A stretch of 64,000 bases of DNA from Oscillospiraceae bacterium (GTDB lineage Bacteria > Bacillota > Clostridia > Oscillospirales > Oscillospiraceae). How positions within the stretch are numbered: position 1 is the first letter of the stretch; each line of letters begins with the position of its first letter. The translations under genes and the position numbers were made by a program. Under the pieces are notes generated by a model. It was not told the DNA's origin. It saw nothing but the letters and a program-made list of their open reading frames with translations, and made no database searches. Where the stretch lies: assembly GCA_009780235.1 (NCBI GenBank), contig WRAK01000001.1, positions 108,911 to 172,910 of the forward strand, read 5' to 3'. Below, in pieces: positions 24,313 to 33,378 of this stretch.

Positions 24313-25884
24313 GGAGGCCCCCGCACCCACCAGCCGCCGCGCCCACCGTAAATCCTGACTCGTGACACAGCCCAACACAAACAACAAGCCCACATAAACG
24401 GCCCCCGTCAGTACAAAATGTGCCGCCAGAGAACCTGCCGACGGCGTAAGCTCCAATCCGATACCCCGCAAAAGGAGCGGCATGAGCTGCGTAGCCGCCG
24501 CGGCGGAGAGGACGGGCTTCACGAGGTCGGACACGGCGACCCGGATTGTGGTCATCTGCGCAATGCGGCGGAGACTGAGCAGAAAATTGAAGCACTCCGT
24601 GAAATACACCATAAATATAAATCCCCCCACGCCGAACATCGGCAGCAGCACCCAGACCAGGGCCACACTCAGCAGAGAATCGGCGATATTCACCCCCATG
24701 GAGTACACCTGTTGCCCCAGACCCTTGAGCATTCCGTCCGTGATAGCGTCGAGGAACATGACGGGCATGAGCAGGGCCAGAATCCGAATATACGGCCCCA
24801 CCCCCGGTGTGCCGGGGTAGATGACCTGCCCGAGTTCCGACGAAAACGCCAGAAACAGTCCCGCCAACCCGATGGAGAGATAGAGCGAGATGCGCAAGAG
24901 CTTTGAGACCAGATAACTAATCCGCTCTCGATTCCCCGCCACCTGTGCCGCCGTAAGTTCGGGGATCATCAGCTCCGCCGCGGCGTAGAACATCGCCGAG
25001 GGGAAGAGGGTGATAGGCAGGGCCATCCCGTGTACCATGCCGTAGCTGGAGAGTGCCTCGTCCCCGTCCGCCCCGCTCCGCCGCAGTCCGCGCGGGACGA
25101 GCATGTGCTGGAGCGTATTCAATGCACTCCGCGCATACGTGCTGGCCGCGAGCGGCATAGATATCCCCAGCAATCGCCGCGTCAATCCCTGTCCCTCGTA
25201 GGGGACGATGCCCACATCGTCCCGCCTCTGCCGTTCCCGCCGTCCCCGCCGCTTGTCATGCAAATACAGGCCAAACAGCACCAGCGAGGACAAAATCTCC
25301 GCCGTCACGCCTCCAATCACCACCAGCGCACAGGCCATCTCCAACCCGTTCGGCGGATAGAGCGCGAGCAACGTGACCACCACGACAATCCGCGTCAAAT
25401 GCTCAAACACCTGCACCGACGCGGATTTAATCACGCGGCTCACGGCGACAAAATACCCGTTCATCGCCGCCGTACAGGCCACAAAGGGCAGACTGAGGGA
25501 CAAAATCCGCAGCGACAAGACCGTGCGTACATCCCCAATCCAAGCCGTGCCGATCCATTCCGCCCCGAAGAACAAAAACGCCCCCGCCAGCGTCCCGAAC
25601 CCAACCGCATGGGCAATACACCGCCGCATCACTCGCGGCACGTTGCCGGGACGATGAAGCCCCAGTTCCTCCGAGACCAGCCGCGTAGTCGCAAACCGAA
25701 TCCCCGACACGGCGACGGTCAGAGCCAGCATCTGCGCCGAGACGATGAGCTGAAACAGCCCTATCCCCGCAGGGCCGATGACGCCCGCCAGATAGACCTG
25801 AAAACTCACCGCCACCGCCCGCATAAACATCGCCGCGCCGGTGAGCAAGAGCGTATTGTAGAGCAGTTGTCTCCCTCGCCGCAT
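24295..25884 (-). CDS. SpoVB-like polysaccharide/lipid flippase
   Basis: MOP-superfamily membrane protein of 529 residues, with about 14 hydrophobic helices. SpoVB-type proteins are thought to flip lipid-linked precursors during spore cortex or wall synthesis. The ATG at 25884 is preferred since GGGGGG lies seven bases before it; ATG 25890 touches that stretch. Conserved features include the N-terminal RQLLYNTLLLTGAAMFMRAV and GPAGIGLFQL near residue 40. Two oddities: a cytoplasmic loop near residues 220-230 is coded by a TGTAGGGG arm (peptide RDDVGIVPYE), and the C-terminus with its stop lies inside another repeat. Confidence 0.9.
   Translation of the reverse strand: MRRGRQLLYNTLLLTGAAMFMRAVAVSFQVYLAGVIGPAGIGLFQLIVSAQMLALTVAVSGIRFATTRLVSEELGLHRPGNVPRVMRRCIAHAVGFGTLAGAFLFFGAEWIGTAWIGDVRTVLSLRILSLSLPFVACTAAMNGYFVAVSRVIKSASVQVFEHLTRIVVVVTLLALYPPNGLEMACALVVIGGVTAEILSSLVLFGLYLHDKRRGRRERQRRDDVGIVPYEGQGLTRRLLGISMPLAASTYARSALNTLQHMLVPRGLRRSGADGDEALSSYGMVHGMALPITLFPSAMFYAAAELMIPELTAAQVAGNRERISYLVSKLLRISLYLSIGLAGLFLAFSSELGQVIYPGTPGVGPYIRILALLMPVMFLDAITDGMLKGLGQQVYSMGVNIADSLLSVALVWVLLPMFGVGGFIFMVYFTECFNFLLSLRRIAQMTTIRVAVSDLVKPVLSAAAATQLMPLLLRGIGLELTPSAGSLAAHFVLTGAVYVGLLFVLGCVTSQDLRWARRLVGAGASPGQLR
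25198..25225. repeat. TGTAGGGG-family arm inside the SpoVB-like coding region
   Basis: These 28 bases are identical to 25931-25958 in the intergenic region upstream of the same gene. Read on the minus strand they give RRDDVGIVPYE in frame. Confidence 0.9.
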
Positions 25885-25929
25885 GGACATTCCCCCCGTA
25901 GGACACTATATGCGGGGGTAGGGGATATA

Positions 25930-26167
25930 TGTAGGGGACGATGCCCACATCGTCCCGCGCTTACGGGGGAGGTGGCCGCCGCGAAGCGGCGGCGGAGGGA
26001 GTGCTCCCCCAGTCGCCTGCGGCGATAACTGACGCCCCAAGAGCGCAAGGCGAAGCCGTAGTGCGATTGGTTGGCGGAAGGAATGCCTACGGTGCAGCCC
26101 CCTCATAACGAGGGGGCCTAAGGGCAAGGACAAAAGGAAAAGGGCGGCCACATGGGGCCGCCCCTAC
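25930..26167. repeat. arm - composite repeat - arm block
   Basis: Left arm TGTAGGGGACGATG..CATCGTCCC (25930-25957), composite modules with GGAGGTGGCC, CCGCCGC..GCGGCGG and CTCCCCCAGTC (25963-26020), the right copy of the 65-base inverted repeat (26024-26088), GCCCCCTC..GAGGGGGC (26096-26117), then right arm GGGCGGCCACATGGGGCCGC (26141-26160) ending CCCCTACG. Confidence 0.8.
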
Positions 26168-26169
26168 GT

Positions 26170-26187
26170 GTCGCCATATATGGCGAC
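26170..26187. other. perfect 18-bp palindrome after the RCC1 gene
   Basis: GTCGCCATATATGGCGAC, a few bases past the stop of the RCC1-SLH gene. It could act as a weak transcript end but lacks a T-run. Confidence 0.5.
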
Positions 26188-26190
26188 CGT

Positions 26191-28128
26191 TTACGGTGCT
26201 TGTTGGAACTCCGTGTCATCAAACCGCACGACTATCGTTGCGGCTTGGACGCGCATTGACGTTGCGGTGGGCAGCACGTTGCCGCCGCTGCCGAGGATGA
26301 TGCCGTGGTAGTTTGCCCATCTAAGCGCGTCAGCCGCCCACCATGAAATGGATCCGTTGTCGGGGAACGGCCATTCCGTACCGCCGTCTGGCGGACTTGT
26401 GACGTCGTAGCCTTGCCATGCGGCAAAGTTGCGCATAACGACCGCGAATTGCTCCCGTGTAATCGGCTGGCCCGGGCCGAAAGTGCCGTCGGCGTGGCCG
26501 TTCATGATGTTTTGCTCTGCCGCCCATGCGATGACGGGTGCATACCATGCGTGGGCGGGGACGTCAGAGAACGGAGCGATCGCCGGGTGGGGCTGTGTGC
26601 CGACGTCGGCCATGTTTACCATAATTTGCGCCACTTGCGCGCGGGTGAGACTGCCGTAGGGGTCGAAGCGGCCGCCTGTGACGCCGCGCATGAAACCTCT
26701 GGCGTAGGCTTGTTCGACGAAGGGGTGGCCCCAGTGGGTGGCGAGGACGTCGGGGAAGGTGGGGTGTGGGGCGGTTGTCGGGTTGAGGTTGAGGAAGCCT
26801 TCGCCGTCGGGGCCGAGGACTTGTACGGGGGTGGTGGAGTGGTGGAAATCACTCCAATCCCAACCCCAATCGTCCCATTCGTTGCGAATGCCGTCGCCTA
26901 ATTGTCCGTACACGCCTTGCCCCCAAGCCCAAACACTACCGTCAGTTTTCAGGGCGATGCTGTGATTCCATCCCGCAGTAATCGCCGTTACGGTGGTAAG
27001 GTTTTGCGTTTGTAAAGGGATAGTGCTGTAATTAACATACAATTCTACATATGGTCCCAAATTGAGGTAGTACCCGTCTGTTTCGGTGCCCAGTTGGCCC
27101 TCCGCATTATTGCCCCAGGCCCAAACCGTGCCGTCATCTCTCAGAGCTGCGGTATGTTGGATGCCCGCAGTAATTGCCGTTACGTTGCTGAGATTTTGCA
27201 CCTGCACAGGCGTGGTGCGGGTATTGTTAGTGCCGTCGCCCAATTGACCGCGCCAATTATCGCCCCAAGCCCATACAGTACCATCGTCTCTTAACGCAAC
27301 GATATGACTATTGCCTGCCGCAATGGCTATGACATTGGTGAGATTTTGCACCTGCACGGGGATAAGGCTATGGCCATGCTCCCAGTTGTTGTCCTCGCCG
27401 GGGATGGTACCGTTGCCCAGTTGACCGCTCCAATTATCGCCCCAAGTCCATACCGTACCGTCATCTCTCAGGGCTGCGGTATTCCACGAACCCGCTGCAA
27501 TGGCTGTTACTCTATTAAGGTTTGGTACCTGTGTGGGCGTATTATATAAATCTCCCCAAGTCCAGACGGTGCCGTCATCTCTTAGGACAGCTGTATGTAT
27601 GTCCCCTGCCGCAATTGCGGTCACATTGTTGAGGTTTGGTACCTGTGCGGGCGTATAGCTGTCATAGCTGACCCACTCATCGTCAACCCAATGATTTCTG
27701 GTGCCGTTGCCCAGTTGACCGAAGAGATTACTGCCCCATGCCCAGACAGTGCCGTTGTCCTTTAATGCAACGGAATGTGCCGCTGCGAACAGGTCATTGT
27801 AAGGGAATGTGCCTCCCGCTGCAATGGCTGTTACATTGGTGAGGTTCTGTGTCTGCACGGGAGTAAGCCTATCAGCGGCCATGTCTATAACACGCCCACC
27901 ATCCGGGCGTCCGCCTGTGCCATCGCCCAACTGGCCATCCCAATTGGCACCCCAACCCCAAACTGTGCCGTCACGCCTTAATACTAAGTTATGTGCATAT
28001 CCCGCCGCAACCATCGGCTCCGTGGTGAATGCCGCCGTCTCACTCGCCACCGCCGTACCCGGCACAAGCACCAGCAACATACACACCACCAGCACCAAAC
28101 AAATCCCTCGCTTCATCGTACCTTTCAT
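26191..28128 (-). CDS. RCC1-repeat surface protein with three SLH domains
   Basis: A 645-residue exported protein. The ATG at 28128 follows GAGGAGTG; a longer frame begins in non-coding sequence. A signal peptide (KRGICLVLVVCMLLVLVPGTAVAS) covers residues 5-28. About eight RCC1/ATS1 beta-propeller repeats follow, each with the pattern NVTAIAAGxxHTAALRDDGT-VWAWGDN-GQLGDGT. Three S-layer homology domains close the protein, starting near FPDVLATHWG, FSDVPAHAWY and FPDNGSISWW. The SLH domains predict non-covalent anchoring to secondary cell-wall polymers. A 7-blade propeller would be a binding platform, ligand unknown. Confidence 0.92.
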   Translation of the reverse strand: MKGTMKRGICLVLVVCMLLVLVPGTAVASETAAFTTEPMVAAGYAHNLVLRRDGTVWGWGANWDGQLGDGTGGRPDGGRVIDMAADRLTPVQTQNLTNVTAIAAGGTFPYNDLFAAAHSVALKDNGTVWAWGSNLFGQLGNGTRNHWVDDEWVSYDSYTPAQVPNLNNVTAIAAGDIHTAVLRDDGTVWTWGDLYNTPTQVPNLNRVTAIAAGSWNTAALRDDGTVWTWGDNWSGQLGNGTIPGEDNNWEHGHSLIPVQVQNLTNVIAIAAGNSHIVALRDDGTVWAWGDNWRGQLGDGTNNTRTTPVQVQNLSNVTAITAGIQHTAALRDDGTVWAWGNNAEGQLGTETDGYYLNLGPYVELYVNYSTIPLQTQNLTTVTAITAGWNHSIALKTDGSVWAWGQGVYGQLGDGIRNEWDDWGWDWSDFHHSTTPVQVLGPDGEGFLNLNPTTAPHPTFPDVLATHWGHPFVEQAYARGFMRGVTGGRFDPYGSLTRAQVAQIMVNMADVGTQPHPAIAPFSDVPAHAWYAPVIAWAAEQNIMNGHADGTFGPGQPITREQFAVVMRNFAAWQGYDVTSPPDGGTEWPFPDNGSISWWAADALRWANYHGIILGSGGNVLPTATSMRVQAATIVVRFDDTEFQQAP

Positions 28129-28402
28129 CGCAAACACTCCTCTTATATTCCATTTTTCGGGCACAATCACCCATATCCTATTATAACGTATCAAAGGAAT
28201 AATAGATATGTGCATTGCGCCAAAAATCCAGCGGGGGGGGGTAATTTGTGTGCAAAATAGACAAAACCACGTTTGCGGGCGGCAAACGTGGTTTTGTGGG
28301 GGTCCATAGAGACGACCATCCCCGGTCGCCCCTACGGACAACGAGGGCAAAAGAAGAAGGGCGGCCACGCGGGGCCGCCCCTGTTCTTCAATTACCTATT
28401 CA
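28129..28402. other. gap upstream of the RCC1 gene with degenerate arms
   Basis: On the minus strand TATAAT (near 28175-28180, read as ATTATA on plus) is a good -10 without a clear -35. A CCACGTTTGC..GCAAACGTGG hairpin lies at 28268-28291 and could be a terminator for the dehydrogenase transcript arriving from the right. Two TGTAGGGG-like arms (GGGTCC..GCCCCTACG near 28298-28335, and GGGCGGCCACGC..GCCCCTG near 28358-28382) follow. Confidence 0.5.
28268..28297 (-). terminator. possible terminator after the second alcohol dehydrogenase
   Basis: AAAACCACGTTTGC-GGGC-GCAAACGTGGTTTTG: a 14-bp stem with A and T flanks, downstream of the 28403-29605 gene on the minus strand. Confidence 0.75.
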
Positions 28403-29605
28403 CTAGAAAGAATCCGTATAAATCGCCTCAACCACTTTCTCGTCATGCGGTACAGGCGCGCAGCCGAGCAACCCTGCAAGTCCGGGTGTCTCATACGCGA
28501 GCTTCACAAGGTTCGGCACGTCGGCTTTCGTGAAGCCGATGTCTGCCAGCGTCTCGGTGATGCCGACTGTAGCGAGCCATGCGCGCATCCCGTCTGCGGC
28601 CTTTTGACCCTCGCCGGGGTCGCCCGTGAGGCCGGGGACGACGGGAGCCAAAACATCGGCCAAAATCGCGCTGGATGCCGGGTAGATGGTTTTGATGATG
28701 GCGGGAAGCAGCACAGCCAGTCCCAACCCGTGGGTCAGCTCCGGCTTCACGCCGCTCAGCGGATGCTCCAACGCGTGGGTGTAGTGGAGCAGGCCGTTGT
28801 CAAAGCTCGTGCCCGCAATCATGGCGGCGTAGGTCAGGAAGTAACGAGCGGTCAAATCGGCGGGGTCTTTCAGGGCGATGGGGAGATACTTCGCGGTAAG
28901 TTCCATAACTTCCCGTGCCAGCGTGATGGCAAAGGGGTTATTCAGCACGGTAGTCGCCGCCTCAATGACGTGATTTACTGCGTCTACGGTTACGTAGGTG
29001 GTCTGGTTCGCCGGGAGACTGGTCATGAGTGCCGGGTCATCGATGGAGTAGAACGGATAGATGCAATCATAGGCGATGGCGGGTTTGTAGTCTTTTTCCG
29101 GGATGGTGACAACAGCAAAGCGGTTGATTTCCGTCCCTGTACCATGCGTCAGGTTGATGGCCACAATCGGCACGGCCTTTTCCGCGGAGAACTGCATCTC
29201 ATACAGTTCCTGACAGGTCTTGTCGGGGTAGGCGAGGAGGATAGCCGCGCTCTTGCCCGCGTCAATCGGGCTGCCGCCGCCGATGGCGATGACGGCTTTC
29301 GCGCCTGCGGCCTTGCCCATAGACACGGCCTCATCCACCTGCTGGGTTTCCGGGTTGGGCTGGACTTTGTTGTACAGCGTGTGGCTGATGCCGTGCTTTT
29401 CCAACGCTTTCGTCACATGGTCCCAAGCCCCTGTCTTGACATAGGCCGCCCGGCCTGTCATGACGAGGACGCTGTCCACGCCCTTTGCTTTCAGTTCACC
29501 GGCGATAAAGTCCATCTTCTCAATGGCACCGACACCGAGAAAGACTTTCGCCCCTGCGATGATTGTGCTGACGTTGTTAATGTTGATTCCTTTTTCCCAA
29601 GACAT
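28403..29605 (-). CDS. iron-containing alcohol dehydrogenase
   Basis: A second group III metal-dependent dehydrogenase, 400 residues, only distantly similar to the one at 15166. GGAGGT stands nine bases before the ATG. The nucleotide loop GGGSPIDAGKSAA lies near residues 110-122. Metal-ligand motifs are VDAVNHVIEA near 207-216, HYTHALEHPLSG near 272-283 and THGLGLAVL near 288-296. The phrase LTHGTGTEINRFAV replaces the more usual TAGTGSE, suggesting a different subfamily. Fermentative aldehyde/alcohol conversion is the likely role; substrate unknown. It has its own promoter at 29645-29673. Confidence 0.92.
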   Translation of the reverse strand: MSWEKGININNVSTIIAGAKVFLGVGAIEKMDFIAGELKAKGVDSVLVMTGRAAYVKTGAWDHVTKALEKHGISHTLYNKVQPNPETQQVDEAVSMGKAAGAKAVIAIGGGSPIDAGKSAAILLAYPDKTCQELYEMQFSAEKAVPIVAINLTHGTGTEINRFAVVTIPEKDYKPAIAYDCIYPFYSIDDPALMTSLPANQTTYVTVDAVNHVIEAATTVLNNPFAITLAREVMELTAKYLPIALKDPADLTARYFLTYAAMIAGTSFDNGLLHYTHALEHPLSGVKPELTHGLGLAVLLPAIIKTIYPASSAILADVLAPVVPGLTGDPGEGQKAADGMRAWLATVGITETLADIGFTKADVPNLVKLAYETPGLAGLLGCAPVPHDEKVVEAIYTDSF

Positions 29606-29644
29606 ACGTTCGACCTCCTAGTTTGTAGTAAAAATAGCAGGAAT

Positions 29645-29673
29645 ATTTTATCAGATTGTGAGAGAAATAACAA
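29645..29673 (-). promoter_or_regulatory. promoter of the second alcohol dehydrogenase
   Basis: On the minus strand TTGTTA (29673-29668), 17 bases, TAAAAT (29650-29645). Confidence 0.75.
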
Positions 29674-29723
29674 GGGGGTTGGCAGAATGTTCATAAAGAT
29701 TTTTTGGGGAGGAAAGGGGAATG

Positions 29724-29796
29724 GTGTAGGGGCAACGCCCCCGTGTATCAAGTCTGTAATGTGCCGCGGGCGACCGAGCCGCCGGCCCCTGCAAGG
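29724..29796. repeat. degenerate TGTAGGGG pair
   Basis: TGTAGGGGCAACGCCCC at the left and GGGCGACCGAGCCGCCGGCC, CCTGCA at the right; eroded version of the paired arm element. Confidence 0.5.
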
Positions 29797-29832
29797 ACAC
29801 ATCAACCCCAAACGCCGCTCTGCAAGAAACCA

Positions 29833-29861
29833 TTGTCATTTCCCGATAATTATGTTAATAT
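29833..29861 (+). promoter_or_regulatory. promoter of uppP
   Basis: TTGTCA (29833-29838), 17 bases, TAATAT (29856-29861), about 40 bases before the start codon. Confidence 0.75.
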
Positions 29862-29903
29862 TATAGATTAGATAGCTTGTATGCAAGAAAGGAGAATTCG
29901 CCC

Positions 29904-30746
29904 ATGAGTTGGTTAATGGCGATTTTTATGGGCCTCGTGCAAGGTGTGACGGAGTTTTTACCCGTCTCCAGTTCGGGCCATTTGGCTTTGCTCCAGAGTT
30001 TCGGTTTGGAGGATATCCACGACAGACACTTGTTTTTCGACGTACTTCTCCACATGGGCACCTTGGTCGCCGTCTGCGTGGCCTACCGTAAAGACCTTGT
30101 GGAGATGCTCCGTGCTGTCATATCCCTGTTCACAGGCGGACGGGGCGGGGGAGCGGGACAATCCGTGTCACCTTCCAAGGGTCGCCTTGCGTTTATGCTG
30201 ATTATTGCGACACTACCCCTCGCGTTGGTCATCCCTTTTCGACACGCGATTGAAGCACTCGGCAACCGCATGTGGTTTGTGGGCATCATGCTGCTGATTA
30301 CGGGCGGCATCCTTTATTTCTCCGATAAACTCGTCCCCGGAAAGCGGACGGAGAAGAACATGGCTCTGAAAAACGCCGTGGTCATCGGCCTGAGCCAAGC
30401 GATTGCGGTCATGCCCGGCATCAGCCGTTCCGGCACTACGATTACCGCCGGCATGATGGGTGGCCTCGACCGTGGTTTTGCGGTGCGGTTCTCCTTTCTC
30501 TTGAGTATCCCCGCCATCTTCGGCGCGAACATCGTTGTGCTCTTCGGTTCCATGTCTGACGTGGACTGGTCGCTCATGCCGCGCTACTTAGTCGGCGTCG
30601 TCATCGCCGGTGTCACGGGCTTTGCCGCGATTCATCTGGTGAAGATGCTGGTGAAAAAAGGCAGCTTCGGCAAATTTGCCTACTACTGTTGGGGGATAGG
30701 CATCATAGCCATCATTACATCAATTGTCCAAGCAATTATAGGTTAA
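29904..30746 (+). CDS. uppP: undecaprenyl-diphosphatase
   Basis: Integral membrane phosphatase of the BacA family. It recycles undecaprenyl pyrophosphate to the monophosphate carrier for wall synthesis, and over-expression confers bacitracin tolerance in other bacteria. The ATG at 29904 has AAAGGAG nine bases upstream; the protein has 280 residues. Signatures are GLVQGVTEFLPVSSSGHLAL near residues 10-29 and the second motif MPGISRSGTTITAG near 170-183. About eight helices are visible. It is followed after 46 bases by ftsK on the same strand. Confidence 0.96.
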   Translation: MSWLMAIFMGLVQGVTEFLPVSSSGHLALLQSFGLEDIHDRHLFFDVLLHMGTLVAVCVAYRKDLVEMLRAVISLFTGGRGGGAGQSVSPSKGRLAFMLIIATLPLALVIPFRHAIEALGNRMWFVGIMLLITGGILYFSDKLVPGKRTEKNMALKNAVVIGLSQAIAVMPGISRSGTTITAGMMGGLDRGFAVRFSFLLSIPAIFGANIVVLFGSMSDVDWSLMPRYLVGVVIAGVTGFAAIHLVKMLVKKGSFGKFAYYCWGIGIIAIITSIVQAIIG

Positions 30747-30792
30747 ACCGCCTCGAATTGCGCATTCCCATATTGCTCATCGGAGGAATAAT

Positions 30793-33378
30793 ATGCCACC
30801 AAGAAAAAATACAACACGAAAAAAAGAGCCGGATTCCGGCAAGCAAGCGTCCCAAGTGCGGCGTGCGCCGCGGCGGCGAGAGATTGGAGCCGTGGTGTGC
30901 TTCCTGCTGGGCGTGTTTACCGCCATCGCCTATTTCAGTCCTGATGCAATGCTGATTGCATGGCTGAGAGCACTCTTCACCGGGCTTCTGGGTTGGGGGC
31001 TTTACTTTGTGCCGCCCGCTTTCTTTGTCATCGCTGTCATTCTCACATTCCATCGAGGGCGGCCTGTCATTGTACGGGTCGTCTCCGCATCTCTCTTGCC
31101 CGTCTTACTGGGTGCGCTGATACACCTGTTCTTTTCCGGTGTGACGGACAGCCGGGTCGGCCATCTCTGGGAGACAGGCGTAGACACCGCCTCCGGCGGC
31201 GTGCTTTGCGGCTTGCTGGCCAATGGCTTGCGGAGTATGGTTACTGTCGTGGGGGCCGCCATCCTCTTGTTTGTACTGTTGGGCTTCTTGCTCCTGTTGG
31301 CGTTCAACAAGACCCCGGCCGATGTCATCGAATGGTTCAAAAATCGAGAACCCCGCGCCTACGAACCGGAGCCGGATTATGGCGATGCCCCGCCCATCCG
31401 TGAGAGCCAAGCCGCCCGCCGCAGACCCGCGTCTATCGACATTCCCTTGGATGGCGAGGAGGCTCCGCCGAGCCGCTCCCGCGCGGGCATACCAAAACCC
31501 GGCCGACGGTCGAACATCAAACTTCAAGACTCCGATGTAAGCCCGCCGGACAGATACTTGAAAGAAAACCAAGAGCCGCCCGCAGCTCCGCCTATACGGC
31601 GGCGTGTCGCCATTGACATCCCCTTAGACGGCGAGGGTCGGGTGCCTTTCGTGGAAGAATCCCCCGCCGTGCCGAACCTCACGGGCTACCAAAATCAGCG
31701 GACAAGCCCGATACCGCCCCCGCCGCCCCCTGCGCCGGATGCGGACAAGGTGCGCCCTGCCGATGTGGCGGCGGCCAAATCCGAAATCACCCGCGATATC
31801 GAAAAAAATCTCTCCGCCGCACAGGCTGATTACGTATATCCAAACGTGAGTTTACTCAAACAAGTCCGCAACAACGCCTCGGACGGCAGCAAAGAAGTCG
31901 CTCAAAACGCCGACCGCTTGGCCGATGCGCTGGAGAGTTTCGGCATCGAGGCCAGCATCGTCAACGCCACACGCGGCCCCGCCGTGACCCGCTATGAGGT
32001 CGAACTGGAACCGGGCGTGAAGCTCGCCAAACTCACGAATCTGGCGGGCGATTTGGCCTTGAGCCTTGGGGCAAGCGGTGTTCGCATCGCGCCCATCCCG
32101 AACAAAATCGCCACCGTGGGTATCGAAGTGCCGAACAAAACCGTGAGCTTGGTCGCTCTGCGGGAGGTTATTGAATCCGAGAACTTCCAGACCCCCACAG
32201 GCAAACTCACGTTCGCGCTCGGCAAGGACATCAGCGGTACCTGCATGGTGGGCAACATCGCCAAGCTGCCCCATTTGCTGATTGCGGGTACGACGGGCAG
32301 CGGTAAATCCGTGACCATGAACTCCATAATCTTGAGTGTGCTCTATAAGGCGAGGCCCGAAGAGGTCAAGTTCATTATGATAGACCCGAAGATGGTCGAG
32401 TTCGGTGTGTTCAACGGCATCCCGCATTTGCTCATCCCCGTGGTCACAGACCCGAAGAAAGCCGCCGGCGCGCTCCAATGGGGAGTCACGGAGATGCTCA
32501 AACGCTACAAAGTGTTTAACGAGACAGGGGCGAGAGACCTGGAATCCTACAACCGCTATGCCGGGACGCAGGAGGACTTGGAACCCTTCCCACAGCTCGT
32601 GGTAGTCATCGACGAGCTGGCAGACCTCATGCTCGTCGCCTCGAAAGAGGTGGAGGAATCCATCTGCCGCATCGCCCAGATGGGCCGTGCTGCGGGTATC
32701 CACTTGGTGGTCGCCACCCAGCGTCCCTCGGCGGACGTCATCACGGGTTTGATGAAAGCCAACATCCCGTCTCGTATTGCGCTGTCCGTGTCTTCGGCGA
32801 TGGAGTCCCGCATCATCATGGATGAGATGGGTGCCGAAAAACTGGTCGGCAACGGCGATATGCTCTACAAGCCCATCGGCGGCAAGCCCGTGCGTATCCA
32901 AGGCACCTACGTCAGCGATGAGGAGCGGGAAAAAGTCATTGAGTTCCTCAAACAGCACACCACGCCCGACTATGACGACAGCGTCGGCAGCTACATTGAC
33001 AAAGCCGCCAGCGACGACAAGAAAGACGCCGCCCCAAGCGGCGACGGCCCGCTCGACGACTACGACGAGATGTTCGGCGATGCCGTTAACATGGTCTTAG
33101 ACCTTGGACAAGCGTCCACATCCGTCCTCCAGCGCAAGCTCAAACTCGGCTACTCCCGTGCCGGGCGGCTGATGGACCAGCTCGAAGAAGCGGGCATCGT
33201 TGGCCCCCACATGGGGTCAAAGCCCCGTCAGGTGCTCATTAGCCGTGCTGAGTGGCAAGCCATGCAAGCAGGCGGCGAAGCCCCGCCCGTGGCCGATTCT
33301 GTCTTCGCCGACATCCCGAAAGACGACTTCTCCGACCACGGAGCCGAGGAAGAATACGAGGAGCAGTCCTATGACTGA
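30793..33378 (+). CDS. ftsK: DNA translocase FtsK/SpoIIIE
   Basis: Septum-anchored motor that pumps chromosomal DNA during division or sporulation; 861 residues. The ATG has CGGAGGA upstream. A basic N-terminus is followed by four membrane helices (residues ~30-170), a proline- and charge-rich linker (~180-330), the RecA-like motor with Walker A GTTGSGKS near 497-504 and Walker B-type VVVIDELADLM near 603-613, and the C-terminal winged-helix gamma domain (GQASTSVLQRKLKLGYSRAG). The linker contains a duplicated module, IDIPLDGE, about 60 residues apart. Whether it serves division or spore development cannot be told. Confidence 0.95.
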   Translation: MPPRKNTTRKKEPDSGKQASQVRRAPRRREIGAVVCFLLGVFTAIAYFSPDAMLIAWLRALFTGLLGWGLYFVPPAFFVIAVILTFHRGRPVIVRVVSASLLPVLLGALIHLFFSGVTDSRVGHLWETGVDTASGGVLCGLLANGLRSMVTVVGAAILLFVLLGFLLLLAFNKTPADVIEWFKNREPRAYEPEPDYGDAPPIRESQAARRRPASIDIPLDGEEAPPSRSRAGIPKPGRRSNIKLQDSDVSPPDRYLKENQEPPAAPPIRRRVAIDIPLDGEGRVPFVEESPAVPNLTGYQNQRTSPIPPPPPPAPDADKVRPADVAAAKSEITRDIEKNLSAAQADYVYPNVSLLKQVRNNASDGSKEVAQNADRLADALESFGIEASIVNATRGPAVTRYEVELEPGVKLAKLTNLAGDLALSLGASGVRIAPIPNKIATVGIEVPNKTVSLVALREVIESENFQTPTGKLTFALGKDISGTCMVGNIAKLPHLLIAGTTGSGKSVTMNSIILSVLYKARPEEVKFIMIDPKMVEFGVFNGIPHLLIPVVTDPKKAAGALQWGVTEMLKRYKVFNETGARDLESYNRYAGTQEDLEPFPQLVVVIDELADLMLVASKEVEESICRIAQMGRAAGIHLVVATQRPSADVITGLMKANIPSRIALSVSSAMESRIIMDEMGAEKLVGNGDMLYKPIGGKPVRIQGTYVSDEEREKVIEFLKQHTTPDYDDSVGSYIDKAASDDKKDAAPSGDGPLDDYDEMFGDAVNMVLDLGQASTSVLQRKLKLGYSRAGRLMDQLEEAGIVGPHMGSKPRQVLISRAEWQAMQAGGEAPPVADSVFADIPKDDFSDHGAEEEYEEQSYD

